Source of the DNA: Pseudorhodobacter turbinis
GTDB lineage: Bacteria > Pseudomonadota > Alphaproteobacteria > Rhodobacterales > Rhodobacteraceae
Assembly (NCBI RefSeq): GCF_005234135.1
Contig: NZ_CP039965.1
Coordinates: 1,302,001 to 1,366,000 of the forward strand
Length of the DNA stretch: 64,000 nt
Direction: 5' to 3'
The notes under the pieces are model-generated. The model was not told the DNA's origin, searched no databases, and was given only the letters and a program-made list of their open reading frames with translations. Both the position numbers and the translations under genes were made by a program. Within the stretch, counting starts at the first letter, position 1, and each line of letters opens with the position of its first letter. Positions 55,084-63,488 of this stretch are shown in pieces.

Positions 55084-55911
55084 GGTTCTGTCGCAAACTT
55101 TTGCGATCTTTCGTTTGTTGGCTGATTTTGTGACATGGTTCTCAAACAAGCAAGCAACAGGATGTATCGGATGTCGGTTGATTTCAAGGGAGCCCATTGT
55201 CCTAAAAGCGTAATCCTGTGCGCGGTTTATTTCTATGTGCGATATAGAGTTTCCTATCGCGACCTGGAAGGAATCATGGAGGAGCGTGGAGCTGAAGTTG
55301 ACCATGCAACCTTGAACCGTTGGGTGGTTAAGTTTGCGCCGCTGATGGCGGCATAAGCGCAGTCCCGCAAGAAGCCAACCGCCAAATCTTGGCGCATGGA
55401 CGAAACCTACATCAAGGTTAAAGGCAAATGGACCTATTATTACCGGGCGGTCGACAACACAGGAAAAACCCTTGATTTCATGCTGTCTGAGCGTCGCGAC
55501 AAGGCGGCAGCCCGTCGATTTCTCAAGCGCGCGATTGGCAAAAATGGCGTGCCTGACCGTGTCGTCATCGACAAGAGCGGCGCCAATCTGGCGGGTCTGC
55601 AAAGCATCAATGTGATCCTGAAGTTCACGAGCTCAGGCAACAGCATCAAGATCCTGCAGGTCAAATACCTCAACAACATTATTGAACAGGACCACCGCTT
55701 CGTAAAGCGGATCACGGGCCCAATGCTTGGCTTCAAGGCCTTCCATTCTGCCGAGGCTACCTTGGCTGCGATCGAGACCGTGCACATGACCCGAAAGGGG
55801 CAGATCCATGCCAACGGCCTCACCGCGTTTCAGCAGTTTGCTGCGCTCGCAGCATAGGTATGTCCAGGCTATGCCCGCACTCAAACTCCAACAAAATTTG
55901 CGACAGCAACC
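55084..55911 (+). mobile_element. IS6-family insertion sequence, copy 3
   Basis: 828-bp element nearly identical to copy 1, with the same ends (GGTTCTGTCGCAAACTTTTG; inward right end GGTTGCTGTCGCAAATTTTG). Left flank CCGCCGGG, right flank TTCAGGGG, no target duplication. All three IS6 copies lie in the same orientation, so homologous recombination between them would delete or amplify the segments between. Confidence 0.92.
55135..55857 (+). pseudogene. IS6 transposase with nonsense mutation
   Basis: Same 240-codon gene as copy 1 but CAA at codon 74 has become TAA (55354-55356), splitting it into 73 residues and a downstream in-frame part (from MDETYIKVKGK at 55396) that holds the DDE residues. 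Further differences from copy 1 include His-Tyr to His-Cys near residue 21 and Ala to Val after YIK. A shorter catalytic product from the internal ATG is conceivable but lacks the DNA-binding part. Confidence 0.9.
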
Positions 55912-56337
55912 TTCAGGGGTGGATGTTTATCCGATGCTTGCAAAGGTTTTCCACTTCGATGCCCAGAGACCGGCATTTTTCTGGGGGGTACTATTCACGA
56001 TGTGGCCCAAGTGGTATTATGCATATCGTTTATTGTCCGGATTCTAATCAAACCAAAGGACACCTCGGACGGTCGCCCACCGATTTTGCCACTATTCGCC
56101 ATCGGATTTTTTGTCTTGGCTACGCTGAACTCTCTGGGCTTTATACCTGTTTGGTCGGCTGATTTTGCTGGGGTCCTGAGCCGGTGGGCGTTGCTTGTCG
56201 CGGTAGCGGCGGTGGGAAACAAAACATCACTTGGCCGAATGGTTCAGGTGGGTCCAGCCGCGATTGCGCTTGTCTTTGTCGAGACGATCTTCCTTGGCGT
56301 GCTTATCCTGTGCGGTCTCTTGATTTTGGGCCGATGA
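55912..56337 (+). pseudogene. YeiH/UPF0324-family putative sulfate exporter, decayed remnant
   Basis: The C-terminal part of a YeiH-type membrane transporter. Frame 1 starts at the IS border with VYPMLAKVFHFDAQR; a 1-base shift moves to TGIFLGGTIHDVAQVV; then about 40 residues are missing before RILIKPKDTSDGRPPILPLF and ASRW-like VLSRWALLVAVAAVGNKTSLGRM. The last 111 codons (56002-56337) are open and end normally. The N-terminal half was lost at IS6 copy 3. Not functional. Confidence 0.8.
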
Positions 56338-56424
56338 CGCCGCACGCCATCTTCCAAACAAGGGCATCAGACGAACCTGTTTTGATCGTAGACCTGTCAG
56401 ATGCCTCTTGAAAAAGGCCTTTGC

Positions 56425-57290
56425 ATGAACCCGTTGAACCGTATTCTGGCTGCTGCACGTTCCCGTCAACGCCATATCATTCTACCGGAAGGGGATAACC
56501 CTCTGGTCACAGAGGCCGCTCGAAAAATCGTTGCAGACGAGATTGCCAAAATCACTCTGATGAACGGGCCGGATATTCCCGGTGTCATATCCCTAACCCC
56601 TTCCGAGGCGCCCGATTTGCCCTACCTCGCGCAAGAAGGGCATCAGATGCGCGTTGCCAAGGGCATGACAGCGCATCAGGCGCTGTCGGATATGAAGGAC
56701 CCGATCATGCAAGCGGCAATTCGTGTAAGGTTGGATTTGGCGGATGGAACTGTCGGAGGTGCTGCCGCACGAACGGCTGAAACCGTTCGTGCGGTTCTTC
56801 GGCATGTATCCTAACGTAAGTATCGTGTCGAGCTTTTTTTATTTTATTGTCACGCGGATCTCATGCGTAGATCAAAGGCGGAATAATTTTTGCGGATTGC
56901 GGCCTTGTCGTTGACCCAAATGATCAGGAACTGGCCGCAATCGCGCGATCTGCGGCCCAGTCTTGTCGCCAACTATTGAACGAAACGCCACGCGTGGCGC
57001 TTTTGTCTTTCTCGACTGCCGGGTCGGCGGAACATCCCAGTCTGACCAAAGTACGCAATGCAGTTTCCCTGATCCGTGCACAAGAGCCTGACTTGAAAGT
57101 TGAAGGCGAGATACACCCACAGTTCGCGCTAGATTGCGCGTCGAGTGGGATCGCATTGCGTGCCCCCTTGGCGGGCGGTTTGAGCGGCCGATGCGGGTCA
57201 CGCTTTTGCAATGCCCGAAGGATCGCGGTTAAAATATCGCGCATCACGGGCTTGCCTATGATCCAGGTTAATTGCGCAATGCCAATTAAG
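56425..57290 (+). pseudogene. pta: Phosphate acetyltransferase (pta), decayed
   Basis: Opens well with MNPLNRILAAARSRQRHIIL and reaches DGTVGGAAARTAETVRAVL in frame, but with a large internal loss, and stops at 56814. The downstream parts FADCGLVVDPNDQELAAIA and TPRVALLSFSTAGSAEHPSL then VEGEIHPQFALD are found in other frames to about 57290. Several frameshifts and deletions make it a clear pseudogene of the Pta type that pairs with acetate kinase. A MaoC-Pta fusion gene persists at 61293-62690. Confidence 0.85.
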
Positions 57291-57365
57291 TGCTACGCTT
57301 GACGGGTAGTCTGGCCCTAAGGGCGGGCAATCGCGAATCCGCGTTGTGTGGAGACCAAATAAGCT

Positions 57366-58325
57366 ATGGAATATAAAGACTATTACAAAGTACTGGGCGT
57401 GGAACGAACCGCGCCGCAAGAGGACATCAAGCGCGCCTACCGCAAACTGGTGCGCAAATATCACCCCGATGTGAACGCAGGCCCCGGCGCTGACGCGGCA
57501 GAGGCGAAATTCAAGGATGTTGGTGAGGCCTATGAGGTCTTGCAAGATCCTGAAAAACGCGCGGCCTATGACCAGCTTGGCGCAAACTGGAAGGAAGGGC
57601 AGGCCTTCAAGCCGCCACCAGATTGGGACGAAGGGTTCGAATTTTCCGGCGGTGGCTATACCGAGGCGGATCCACATGATTTCGGCTCTTTCTTTGATGA
57701 GCTGTTCGCGCGTCAGGGCAAGCCTTCGCCACATATGGGCGGTGACCGGCAGTTTAGCGCGCCGGGGCAGGACAGCCATGCAAAAATCGTGATCTCGCTG
57801 CGCGAAGCCTATGAGGGCGGATCACGTGACTTTAACCTGCGCGCGCCGGAGCTGGACCCATCGGGCCATGTGGTTTTGCGCGAACACGCCATCCGGGTAA
57901 CGATCCCCAAAGGGGTGACCTCCGGCCAGCATATCCGCGTTGCGGGCAAAGGCGGGGCCGGTGTGGGGCAGGGCAAGGCGGGGGACCTTTATCTTGAGGT
58001 GGTGATCGCCGAGGATAAGGCCCACCGTGTCGAGGGCCGCGATGTCTTTATGGATCTGCCGATATCGCCATGGGAGGCGGCCTTGGGCGCCAAGATCAGC
58101 CTGCCCACCCCCAGCGGCGAGGTGGAGCTGACGATCCCCAAACATGCGCAATCGGGCAAGAAGCTGCGCCTGAAGGGCCGCGGGATTCCGGGCAAGCATC
58201 CGGGCGATCTTTATGCGGTCATCAAGATCGTCATCCCGCCAACCGAAAGCGTGAAAGCCCGCGACTTATACGAACAGATGGCGCGCGAGATGGACTTTGA
58301 TCCGCGCGCAAGATTGGGAGGTTAG
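57366..58325 (+). CDS. cbpA: DnaJ-family chaperone CbpA
   Basis: 319-residue class B J-protein. J domain at residues 1-70 with the HPD motif in KYHPDVN (33-35), a Gly/Phe-rich linker (about 75-130), and two C-terminal beta-sandwich substrate domains (IRVTIPKGVTSGQHIRVAGKGG near 177-198; LPTPSGEVELTIPKHAQSGKKLRLKG near 246-271). No zinc-finger cysteines, as in CbpA. It stimulates DnaK. The cbpM gene follows after 3 bases. Confidence 0.93.
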   Translation: MEYKDYYKVLGVERTAPQEDIKRAYRKLVRKYHPDVNAGPGADAAEAKFKDVGEAYEVLQDPEKRAAYDQLGANWKEGQAFKPPPDWDEGFEFSGGGYTEADPHDFGSFFDELFARQGKPSPHMGGDRQFSAPGQDSHAKIVISLREAYEGGSRDFNLRAPELDPSGHVVLREHAIRVTIPKGVTSGQHIRVAGKGGAGVGQGKAGDLYLEVVIAEDKAHRVEGRDVFMDLPISPWEAALGAKISLPTPSGEVELTIPKHAQSGKKLRLKGRGIPGKHPGDLYAVIKIVIPPTESVKARDLYEQMAREMDFDPRARLGG

Positions 58326-58328
58326 GAC

Positions 58329-58667
58329 ATGCCCGAACATATGGCCTTGGTGCAGGCATCCGAGATTGTGCAACCGCTGACCCTGAACGATCTGTGTCGG
58401 GTTTGTGGATCCCATGCCGATTGGGTTATCGAACTTGTAGAGGAAGGTATTCTGGAGCCGGCAGGCACCGGCAGAACGGTTTGGCGTTTTGAAAGCACCA
58501 GCATTACGATTGTGCGCAGGGTGCAGCGGCTGCAACGCGATCTGCGGTTGAATATTCCGGGCGTGGCGGTGGTCTTGTCGCTGGCCGATGAGAATGCCGC
58601 GCTGAAACGGCGATTGCAGCTTTTGGAAAACGACCCCCGCTATGCGATCTGGATGCCTGCGGATTGA
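58329..58667 (+). CDS. cbpM: Chaperone modulator CbpM
   Basis: 112-residue MerR-like HTH protein. LNDLCRVCGSHADWVIELVEEGILEP (about residues 20-45) is the helix-turn-helix-like part and the RRVQRLQRDLRLNIPGVAVVLSL segment (about 64-86) is the CbpM signature. CbpM binds the J domain of CbpA and inhibits it. The position 3 bases after cbpA supports a shared transcript. Confidence 0.9.
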   Translation: MPEHMALVQASEIVQPLTLNDLCRVCGSHADWVIELVEEGILEPAGTGRTVWRFESTSITIVRRVQRLQRDLRLNIPGVAVVLSLADENAALKRRLQLLENDPRYAIWMPAD

Positions 58668-58727
58668 TTTCAGGGCGGGCTGAAAAGCATTGGTGCCCGA
58701 TCAAATACGCCAGATGTCCCGCAAGCG

Positions 58728-58768
58728 TGCATCGCCATTCTCCCGAGTTTTTGGAGTATGGCGATGCA
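58728..58768. terminator. Bidirectional hairpin terminator between cbpM and usp
   Basis: TGCATCGCCAT (58728-58738) pairs perfectly with ATGGCGATGCA (58758-58768); inside, CTCC can pair with GGAG around a loop containing TTTTT. It separates the convergent cbpAM and stress-protein units. Confidence 0.75.
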
Positions 58769-58792
58769 GAAGGATATCATATGCGGCAAACG

Positions 58793-59647
58793 CTAACGGC
58801 CCAGAAAGACCGCGCGATCGGATTGTGCAATCATGCTGTGTGTGGTGCCGCCAAAAATAGTCTCACGCATTCTGGAATGCCCGTAAGCCCCCATGACAAT
58901 CAAATCCGCGCCCACCTCTTTGGATCGGTCAAGGATGCATTCCGCGATATCCTTGCCGCCGCTGGGATATTGTTGAACGGTGACGGTGCAGCCGTGATGG
59001 GTCAGCCATTTGGCGACATCGGCACCGGGTTCCTCACCCTCGCGCAACTCGGTCATGACGGGATCAAAGCTGGCGATGACCACCTCATCGGCCTGGCGCA
59101 ACAACGGCAATGCCTGATGTACGGCGCGGGCCGAATGGAGGTGGGTGTTCCACGCCACAAAGACCCGCTTAGGAGCACTAAGCACGGCAGCCTTTGGATC
59201 GTTCAACAATAGGCCTGCGGGCGATTGAAACAACACTCCGTAAACCGCCTGCCGAAAGATCGCTTCGGGTTCGCGTAACTCTTCGCTGATGATCGCCATA
59301 TCGCAAAGCATCGCCCGCCGCGCGATGGCATCGGCCAGCATCGCAGGCTCACAAGTGGCGGTTGCCACCTCGCCCGAGATGTCATGCGCTTGCAGCAGGG
59401 CCTCTACCTCTTGCGCCCTGTCATTGAGGGAGGTGCGAAGGTTTGCGACCTCCTCTTGCCATTCAGGCGGAATATCAATCGGGCCAAAGGGTGGCAGGCC
59501 GATGGCGGAATAGGGAAAGACGGGCATTTGTGCCACAAGCAAAACCACCGCCCGCGCCGGAATCGCCCGCAGAGTTTCAAGCTTTTGGGCAAGCCGGTCA
59601 AGGGGCGCGTCCTTGCTGGTGGCAATCAAGATTGTGCTGTTCTTCAT
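58793..59647 (-). CDS. Universal stress protein, tandem UspA domains
   Basis: 284-residue cytoplasmic protein with two Usp domains. The N-terminal copy is degenerate (STILIATSKDAPLDRLAQKLE). The C-terminal copy has FVAWNTHLHSARAVHQALPLL near 165 and the nucleotide-binding pattern GAYGHSRMRETIFGGTT near 254, so it is likely ATP-binding. Last gene of the minus-strand acetate/PHB series, 35 bases after the phasin gene; two-domain Usp proteins in such clusters are usually induced by low oxygen or stationary phase. Confidence 0.9.
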   Translation of the reverse strand: MKNSTILIATSKDAPLDRLAQKLETLRAIPARAVVLLVAQMPVFPYSAIGLPPFGPIDIPPEWQEEVANLRTSLNDRAQEVEALLQAHDISGEVATATCEPAMLADAIARRAMLCDMAIISEELREPEAIFRQAVYGVLFQSPAGLLLNDPKAAVLSAPKRVFVAWNTHLHSARAVHQALPLLRQADEVVIASFDPVMTELREGEEPGADVAKWLTHHGCTVTVQQYPSGGKDIAECILDRSKEVGADLIVMGAYGHSRMRETIFGGTTHSMIAQSDRAVFLGR

Positions 59648-59682
59648 GTTCGGGATCCTTGTGAGGGAGGTGTGGGGGGCTG

Positions 59683-60030
59683 TCAGCCTTTGTCTTTGGC
59701 CGTGTCCTTTGCGGCCGGCGTCAAGGTCTGTCCCATCCGCATCAGTTTGGCGGTTTCCGCCGCATAATCATCCATCGTTTTTTGAAAAAACTCGGCGTGA
59801 ATATGCTGTATCTCGACAAGGCCTTTTGCCTGCATCAAGGCTTGCTGTGTATTCACGTCTTCTTTCAGGCGGGCCGCCGTGAAATTCATCACTTCGCTGC
59901 TGATATCGGCCATGGCCGTCAACCAGTCCGTTCCCTGAAAAGGCATGGATTTCAGTCCGGCCTCTTGCATGGTCTTTATCAGGTCAACCATCGTAGAGGC
60001 AGTGTTTTCGGTTTTTCCGCTGTTGCTCAT
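59683..60030 (-). CDS. Phasin-family protein
   Basis: 115-residue amphipathic helical protein of the phasin type, without a signal peptide or membrane segment. Helical heptad-like stretches DWLTAMADISSEVMNFTAAR and QALMQAKGLVEIQHIHAEFF fit granule-coating phasins. It probably covers polyhydroxybutyrate granules made by the PHA synthase encoded upstream in the same direction. Ends KDTAKDKG; the start is the only suitable ATG (60030). Confidence 0.85.
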   Translation of the reverse strand: MSNSGKTENTASTMVDLIKTMQEAGLKSMPFQGTDWLTAMADISSEVMNFTAARLKEDVNTQQALMQAKGLVEIQHIHAEFFQKTMDDYAAETAKLMRMGQTLTPAAKDTAKDKG

Positions 60031-60091
60031 GACGTGCCCCCTTATCTGTGTTGCTGTTGCCGCAAGTATACAGGAATATGCCGTGCCGATA

Positions 60092-60105
60092 TTGATCGGC
60101 GTTAA
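60092..60105. promoter_or_regulatory. Weak FNR-like half-palindrome upstream of phasin gene
   Basis: TTGATCGGCGTTAA stands 62 bases before the phasin start. The left half matches the FNR/FnrL consensus TTGAT, the right half matches only three of five positions of ATCAA. Oxygen control of this cluster would fit, but the site alone is weak. Confidence 0.25.
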
Positions 60106-60120
60106 CGTGTTGGCGCTAAC

Positions 60121-61296
60121 CTATAAGACAAGTGCGCGACAGGCATTGGCCACGACAGCCTCTTCGTTCGTGGGGATGACCAGCACCGAGACCTGCGACT
60201 GCGGCGCGGAAATGGTGGTGGCATTTTCGGCATTCGCCGCATTGTCAATCGCAACCCCCAACCAGCGCAGATGCTCACAGATCTTGCGGCGCACAAGCGG
60301 CGCGTTTTCCCCGATGCCGGCGGTAAAGACCAAGGCGTCCAGCCCCCCGATCGCGGGCAACAACCCCGCCAGAACCCCCGCCGCACGATAGCAATAAAGC
60401 GCGATTGCCTCTTCGGCCTCGGGGGTATTGGCGTCTTGCAGGATCTGCATGTCGTTGCTGATTTGCGAAACCCCGTAAAGGCCGGATTGATTATAGAGCA
60501 GGTCTTTGATCGCCTCGGGGGACATGCCTTCGGATTGCATCAGATAAAGGATCACCCCCGGATCGAGCGCCCCGCAACGCCGCCCCATCATCAAACCGTC
60601 CAGCGCGGTAAAGCCCATGCTGGTGGCCATGCTTTTCCCGTCGCGCATCGCACACATGCTGGCACCATTGCCCAGATGGGCGACCACCACACGGCGCGCC
60701 TCGGGCAGATGCGTGGGCAGGGTGCTGGCGATATAATCATAGGACAACCCGTGAAAGCCATAGCGGATGATGCCCTGATCGGTCAGGTCACGCGGCAGGG
60801 CGAACAGCTTGGCCAGCCGGTCTTGGGTGTGGTGAAAAGCGGTGTCGAAACAGGCGATCTGGGGGATGTCGGGATAGAGGTTTGCCACCGCCCGAATGGC
60901 CCCGAGGTTATGCGGCTGGTGCAGGGGGGCCAGCGGGTTCAGGGTTTCCAGCCGCGTCAGAATGGCCTCATCCACCACGGTCGGCGCGATGAAATCTTGC
61001 CCGCCATGCACGACCCTATGCCCCACGGCCAAGGGCACCGCGCCGTTTTGATGCGCGGCAATCCATGGCAACAAAAGGGCGATCAGGGCATCATGGCTGG
61101 CGTCTTGGTCCAGCGCGGCCAGCGCGCCCTTATCCACTGCGGCCCCGCTGGCATCGCGCGCGGCAAAGACCGGCGCGCTGCCGATCCCCGCGATCTTGCC
61201 ACCAAGGCGCGGCGCGGGCGAGGGGTCATGCGCATCATAGACCGCGAATTTGATGCTGGAGGATCCCGCGTTCAGCGTTAGAAAAACCCCGCTCAT
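60121..61296 (-). CDS. ackA: Acetate kinase
   Basis: 391-residue AckA: acetyl-phosphate + ADP to acetate + ATP. N-terminal LTLNAGSSSIKFAVYD (7-22), GHRVVHGGQDF (about 87), acid residue region ACFDTAFHHTQ (about 147), HLGNGASMCAM (about 206) and the C-terminal VFTAGIGENAPLVR (about 321) are all present. Its ATG overlaps the stop of the MaoC-Pta fusion gene (ATGA), so phosphotransacetylase and kinase are co-translated. Confidence 0.96.
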   Translation of the reverse strand: MSGVFLTLNAGSSSIKFAVYDAHDPSPAPRLGGKIAGIGSAPVFAARDASGAAVDKGALAALDQDASHDALIALLLPWIAAHQNGAVPLAVGHRVVHGGQDFIAPTVVDEAILTRLETLNPLAPLHQPHNLGAIRAVANLYPDIPQIACFDTAFHHTQDRLAKLFALPRDLTDQGIIRYGFHGLSYDYIASTLPTHLPEARRVVVAHLGNGASMCAMRDGKSMATSMGFTALDGLMMGRRCGALDPGVILYLMQSEGMSPEAIKDLLYNQSGLYGVSQISNDMQILQDANTPEAEEAIALYCYRAAGVLAGLLPAIGGLDALVFTAGIGENAPLVRRKICEHLRWLGVAIDNAANAENATTISAPQSQVSVLVIPTNEEAVVANACRALVL

Positions 61297-62690
61297 GTCA
61301 GGCCTCCGATGGTGTTGTGATGCACGAATATCTGCGCCATTGCGGTAGAGGCGAGGCGTGACATTACCCCATCCGCGCGGCTGGTCAAGACGATGGGGAT
61401 ACGCGCCCCCAGCACAATCCCCGCCGCCTCGGCACCGGCCAGATAGATCAGCTGTTTGGCCACCATATTGCCCGCCTCCAGATCAGGCACGATCAGGATA
61501 TCGCTCAGGCCCGCGACCTCTGACCGGATGCCCTTGGCCTTGGCCGCCGAAAGCGACACGGCATTGTCAAAGGCAAGCGGCCCGTCAAGCAACCCGCCGG
61601 TGATCTGCCCACGGTCTGCCATCTTGCACAATGCGGCGGCCTCAAGCGTGGAGGGGATGCTGGAGGTGACGGTCTCTACCGCCGAAAGCAGGGCGACCTT
61701 TGGCACCTCAATCCCAAGCGCGATGGCAAGGTCGATGGCGTTTTGCACGATATCGCGTTTGGCCTGCAGGTCAGGAAAGATGTTGATCGCCGCATCGCTG
61801 ATGAACAGCGGTTTGGGATAATTCGGCACATCAAGCGCAAAGATATGGGTCATCCGGCGCTCTGTACGCAGGCCGGTATCCTTGTGCAAGATCGGGGTGA
61901 GCAATTCATCGGTATGCAGTTTCCCCTTCATCAGCATATCCACCTTGCCCGCCCGTGCCAGTGCCACGGCGGTTTCGGCGGCGGCATGGCTGTGGGGGGT
62001 GTCGACAATCTCGATGCCGGTCAGGTCGCGGTTGATCTCGGCGGCCACGGCCCGGATCTTGGCCTCGGGGCCGACCAGAACGGGGATGATCATACCCTTG
62101 GCATGGGCCTCTAGCGCGCCCTCCAGTGACAGCGCATCACAGGGGTGGACGACGCCCGTGCGCACGGGCGGCAGATCGGCGGCGGCCTTGACCAGCGCGT
62201 TGAACCGCGCGCCCGGTTCATGCAGATGCACCTCGGGCAGGGTCACGCGGGGGCGGCGGACCTTGGTGGTGGGGGCGATGACCAAAGCTTGGCCCTTGAT
62301 CACCACATCGCCGTTTTGGTTCGTGCAAAGACAATCCAGCGTTACATGGTGATGTTTCTCGGTTTTCTCGGCCACGGTGACACGCACGGTAACGGTATCG
62401 CCCACCCCGACCGCGCCGCGAAAGCTCAGGCTTTGGTCCAGATAGATCGTGCCCGGCCCCGGCAGTTCCGTCCCCAAGACCGTAGAGATCAGCGCGCCCC
62501 CCCACATGCCATGGGCGATCACCTTGTGAAACATGTCAGAGCTGGCATATTCGGCATCAACATGGGCGGGGTTCACATCCCCCGACATGATGGCGAAAAG
62601 CTCGATATCCTCAGCCTTCAGGGTGCGTTTGATTTCGGCAAAATCACCGAGTTTGAGTTCATCGAAGGTGCGGTTTTCAATGAATTGCAT
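61293..62690 (-). CDS. Bifunctional MaoC enoyl-CoA hydratase/phosphate acetyltransferase
   Basis: 465-residue fusion. Residues about 1-145 are a MaoC hot dog (ELFAIMSGDVNPAHVDAEYA near 31, HGMWGGALISTVLGTELPG near 60). Residues about 160-465 are a phosphate acetyl/butyryltransferase domain (HPCDALSLEGALEA near 183, GILHKD-like TPILHKDTGLRTERRM near 265, ISDAAINIFPDLQAKRDIVQNA near 298). It links (R)-3-hydroxyacyl-CoA/PHB intermediates with acyl-phosphate for acetate kinase. With the stand-alone pta decayed, this is the only phosphotransacetylase visible in the window. Confidence 0.93.
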   Translation of the reverse strand: MQFIENRTFDELKLGDFAEIKRTLKAEDIELFAIMSGDVNPAHVDAEYASSDMFHKVIAHGMWGGALISTVLGTELPGPGTIYLDQSLSFRGAVGVGDTVTVRVTVAEKTEKHHHVTLDCLCTNQNGDVVIKGQALVIAPTTKVRRPRVTLPEVHLHEPGARFNALVKAAADLPPVRTGVVHPCDALSLEGALEAHAKGMIIPVLVGPEAKIRAVAAEINRDLTGIEIVDTPHSHAAAETAVALARAGKVDMLMKGKLHTDELLTPILHKDTGLRTERRMTHIFALDVPNYPKPLFISDAAINIFPDLQAKRDIVQNAIDLAIALGIEVPKVALLSAVETVTSSIPSTLEAAALCKMADRGQITGGLLDGPLAFDNAVSLSAAKAKGIRSEVAGLSDILIVPDLEAGNMVAKQLIYLAGAEAAGIVLGARIPIVLTSRADGVMSRLASTAMAQIFVHHNTIGGLT

Positions 62691-62711
62691 AATGTCTTGT
62701 CCTTTTCCGGC

Positions 62712-63482
62712 CTAGGCCTGCACGTGATAGCCGCCATCGACATAGGCGATATTGCCCGTCACCTTGGATGACAGGTCGCTGATCAACCCCACCGCCATAT
62801 GGCCCACGTCCTCAATCGTGACGAGGGTTTGTTCTGGCGCGCGCTTTTGGGCCGCGTCGATCAGCGCGTCAAAATGCGCGATGCCCGACCCCGCCCGCGT
62901 GCGCAAAGGCCCCGGCGAGATGGCATTGACGCGGATCTGTTTCGGCCCCAGCTCCGCCGCGAGATAGCGCACGGTCCCCTCCAGCGCGGCCTTGACCGGC
63001 CCCATAATGTTATAGTTGTCGACCACCTTTTCCGCGCCGTAATAGCTCATCGTCAGGATGGTGCCGCCTTTGGGCATCATCGGCACGGCCAGCCGCGTCA
63101 GGCGGATCAGCGAATGCACCGAGATATCCATCGCGCGCGCAAACCCCGCCTTGGAGCAGGCACTGACCGGGCCGTGCAAATCATCCTTGGGGCAAAAGGC
63201 GATGGAGTGGATGACAAAATCAAGCTGCCCCCATTCGCGCTGGATGGCGGCAAAGACAGCCTCCATCTGGCCGTCGATTTCAACATCCAGCGGCAGGAAA
63301 ATCGGGGTGTCAAGCTGGGCTGCGACCGGTGCTACATAGGGTTTGGCACGATCATCGGCATAGGTGATCGCGACCTCAGCACCGGCGGCGCGTAGGGCCG
63401 TGGCACAGCCCGCGGCGATGGAATGTTCATTCGCAACGCCGACAACCAGCCCGCGTTTGCCTTTCAACAGGTTTTCCAACAT
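62712..63482 (-). CDS. fabI: Enoyl-[acyl-carrier-protein] reductase FabI
   Basis: 256-residue NADH-dependent enoyl reductase of the SDR-like FabI type. Cofactor region GLVVGVANEHSIAAGCA (about 11), HSIAFCPKDDLHG (about 92), and the catalytic Tyr/Lys pair in SYYGAEKVVDNYNIMGPVKAALE (Tyr about 156, Lys about 163, described by position). Length and C-terminal YVDGGYHVQA match FabI. It lies 6 bases after the PHA synthase and 21 bases before the MaoC-Pta gene; a second fabI copy elsewhere in the genome is likely. Confidence 0.92.
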   Translation of the reverse strand: MLENLLKGKRGLVVGVANEHSIAAGCATALRAAGAEVAITYADDRAKPYVAPVAAQLDTPIFLPLDVEIDGQMEAVFAAIQREWGQLDFVIHSIAFCPKDDLHGPVSACSKAGFARAMDISVHSLIRLTRLAVPMMPKGGTILTMSYYGAEKVVDNYNIMGPVKAALEGTVRYLAAELGPKQIRVNAISPGPLRTRAGSGIAHFDALIDAAQKRAPEQTLVTIEDVGHMAVGLISDLSSKVTGNIAYVDGGYHVQA

Positions 63483-63488
63483 CAGCGA

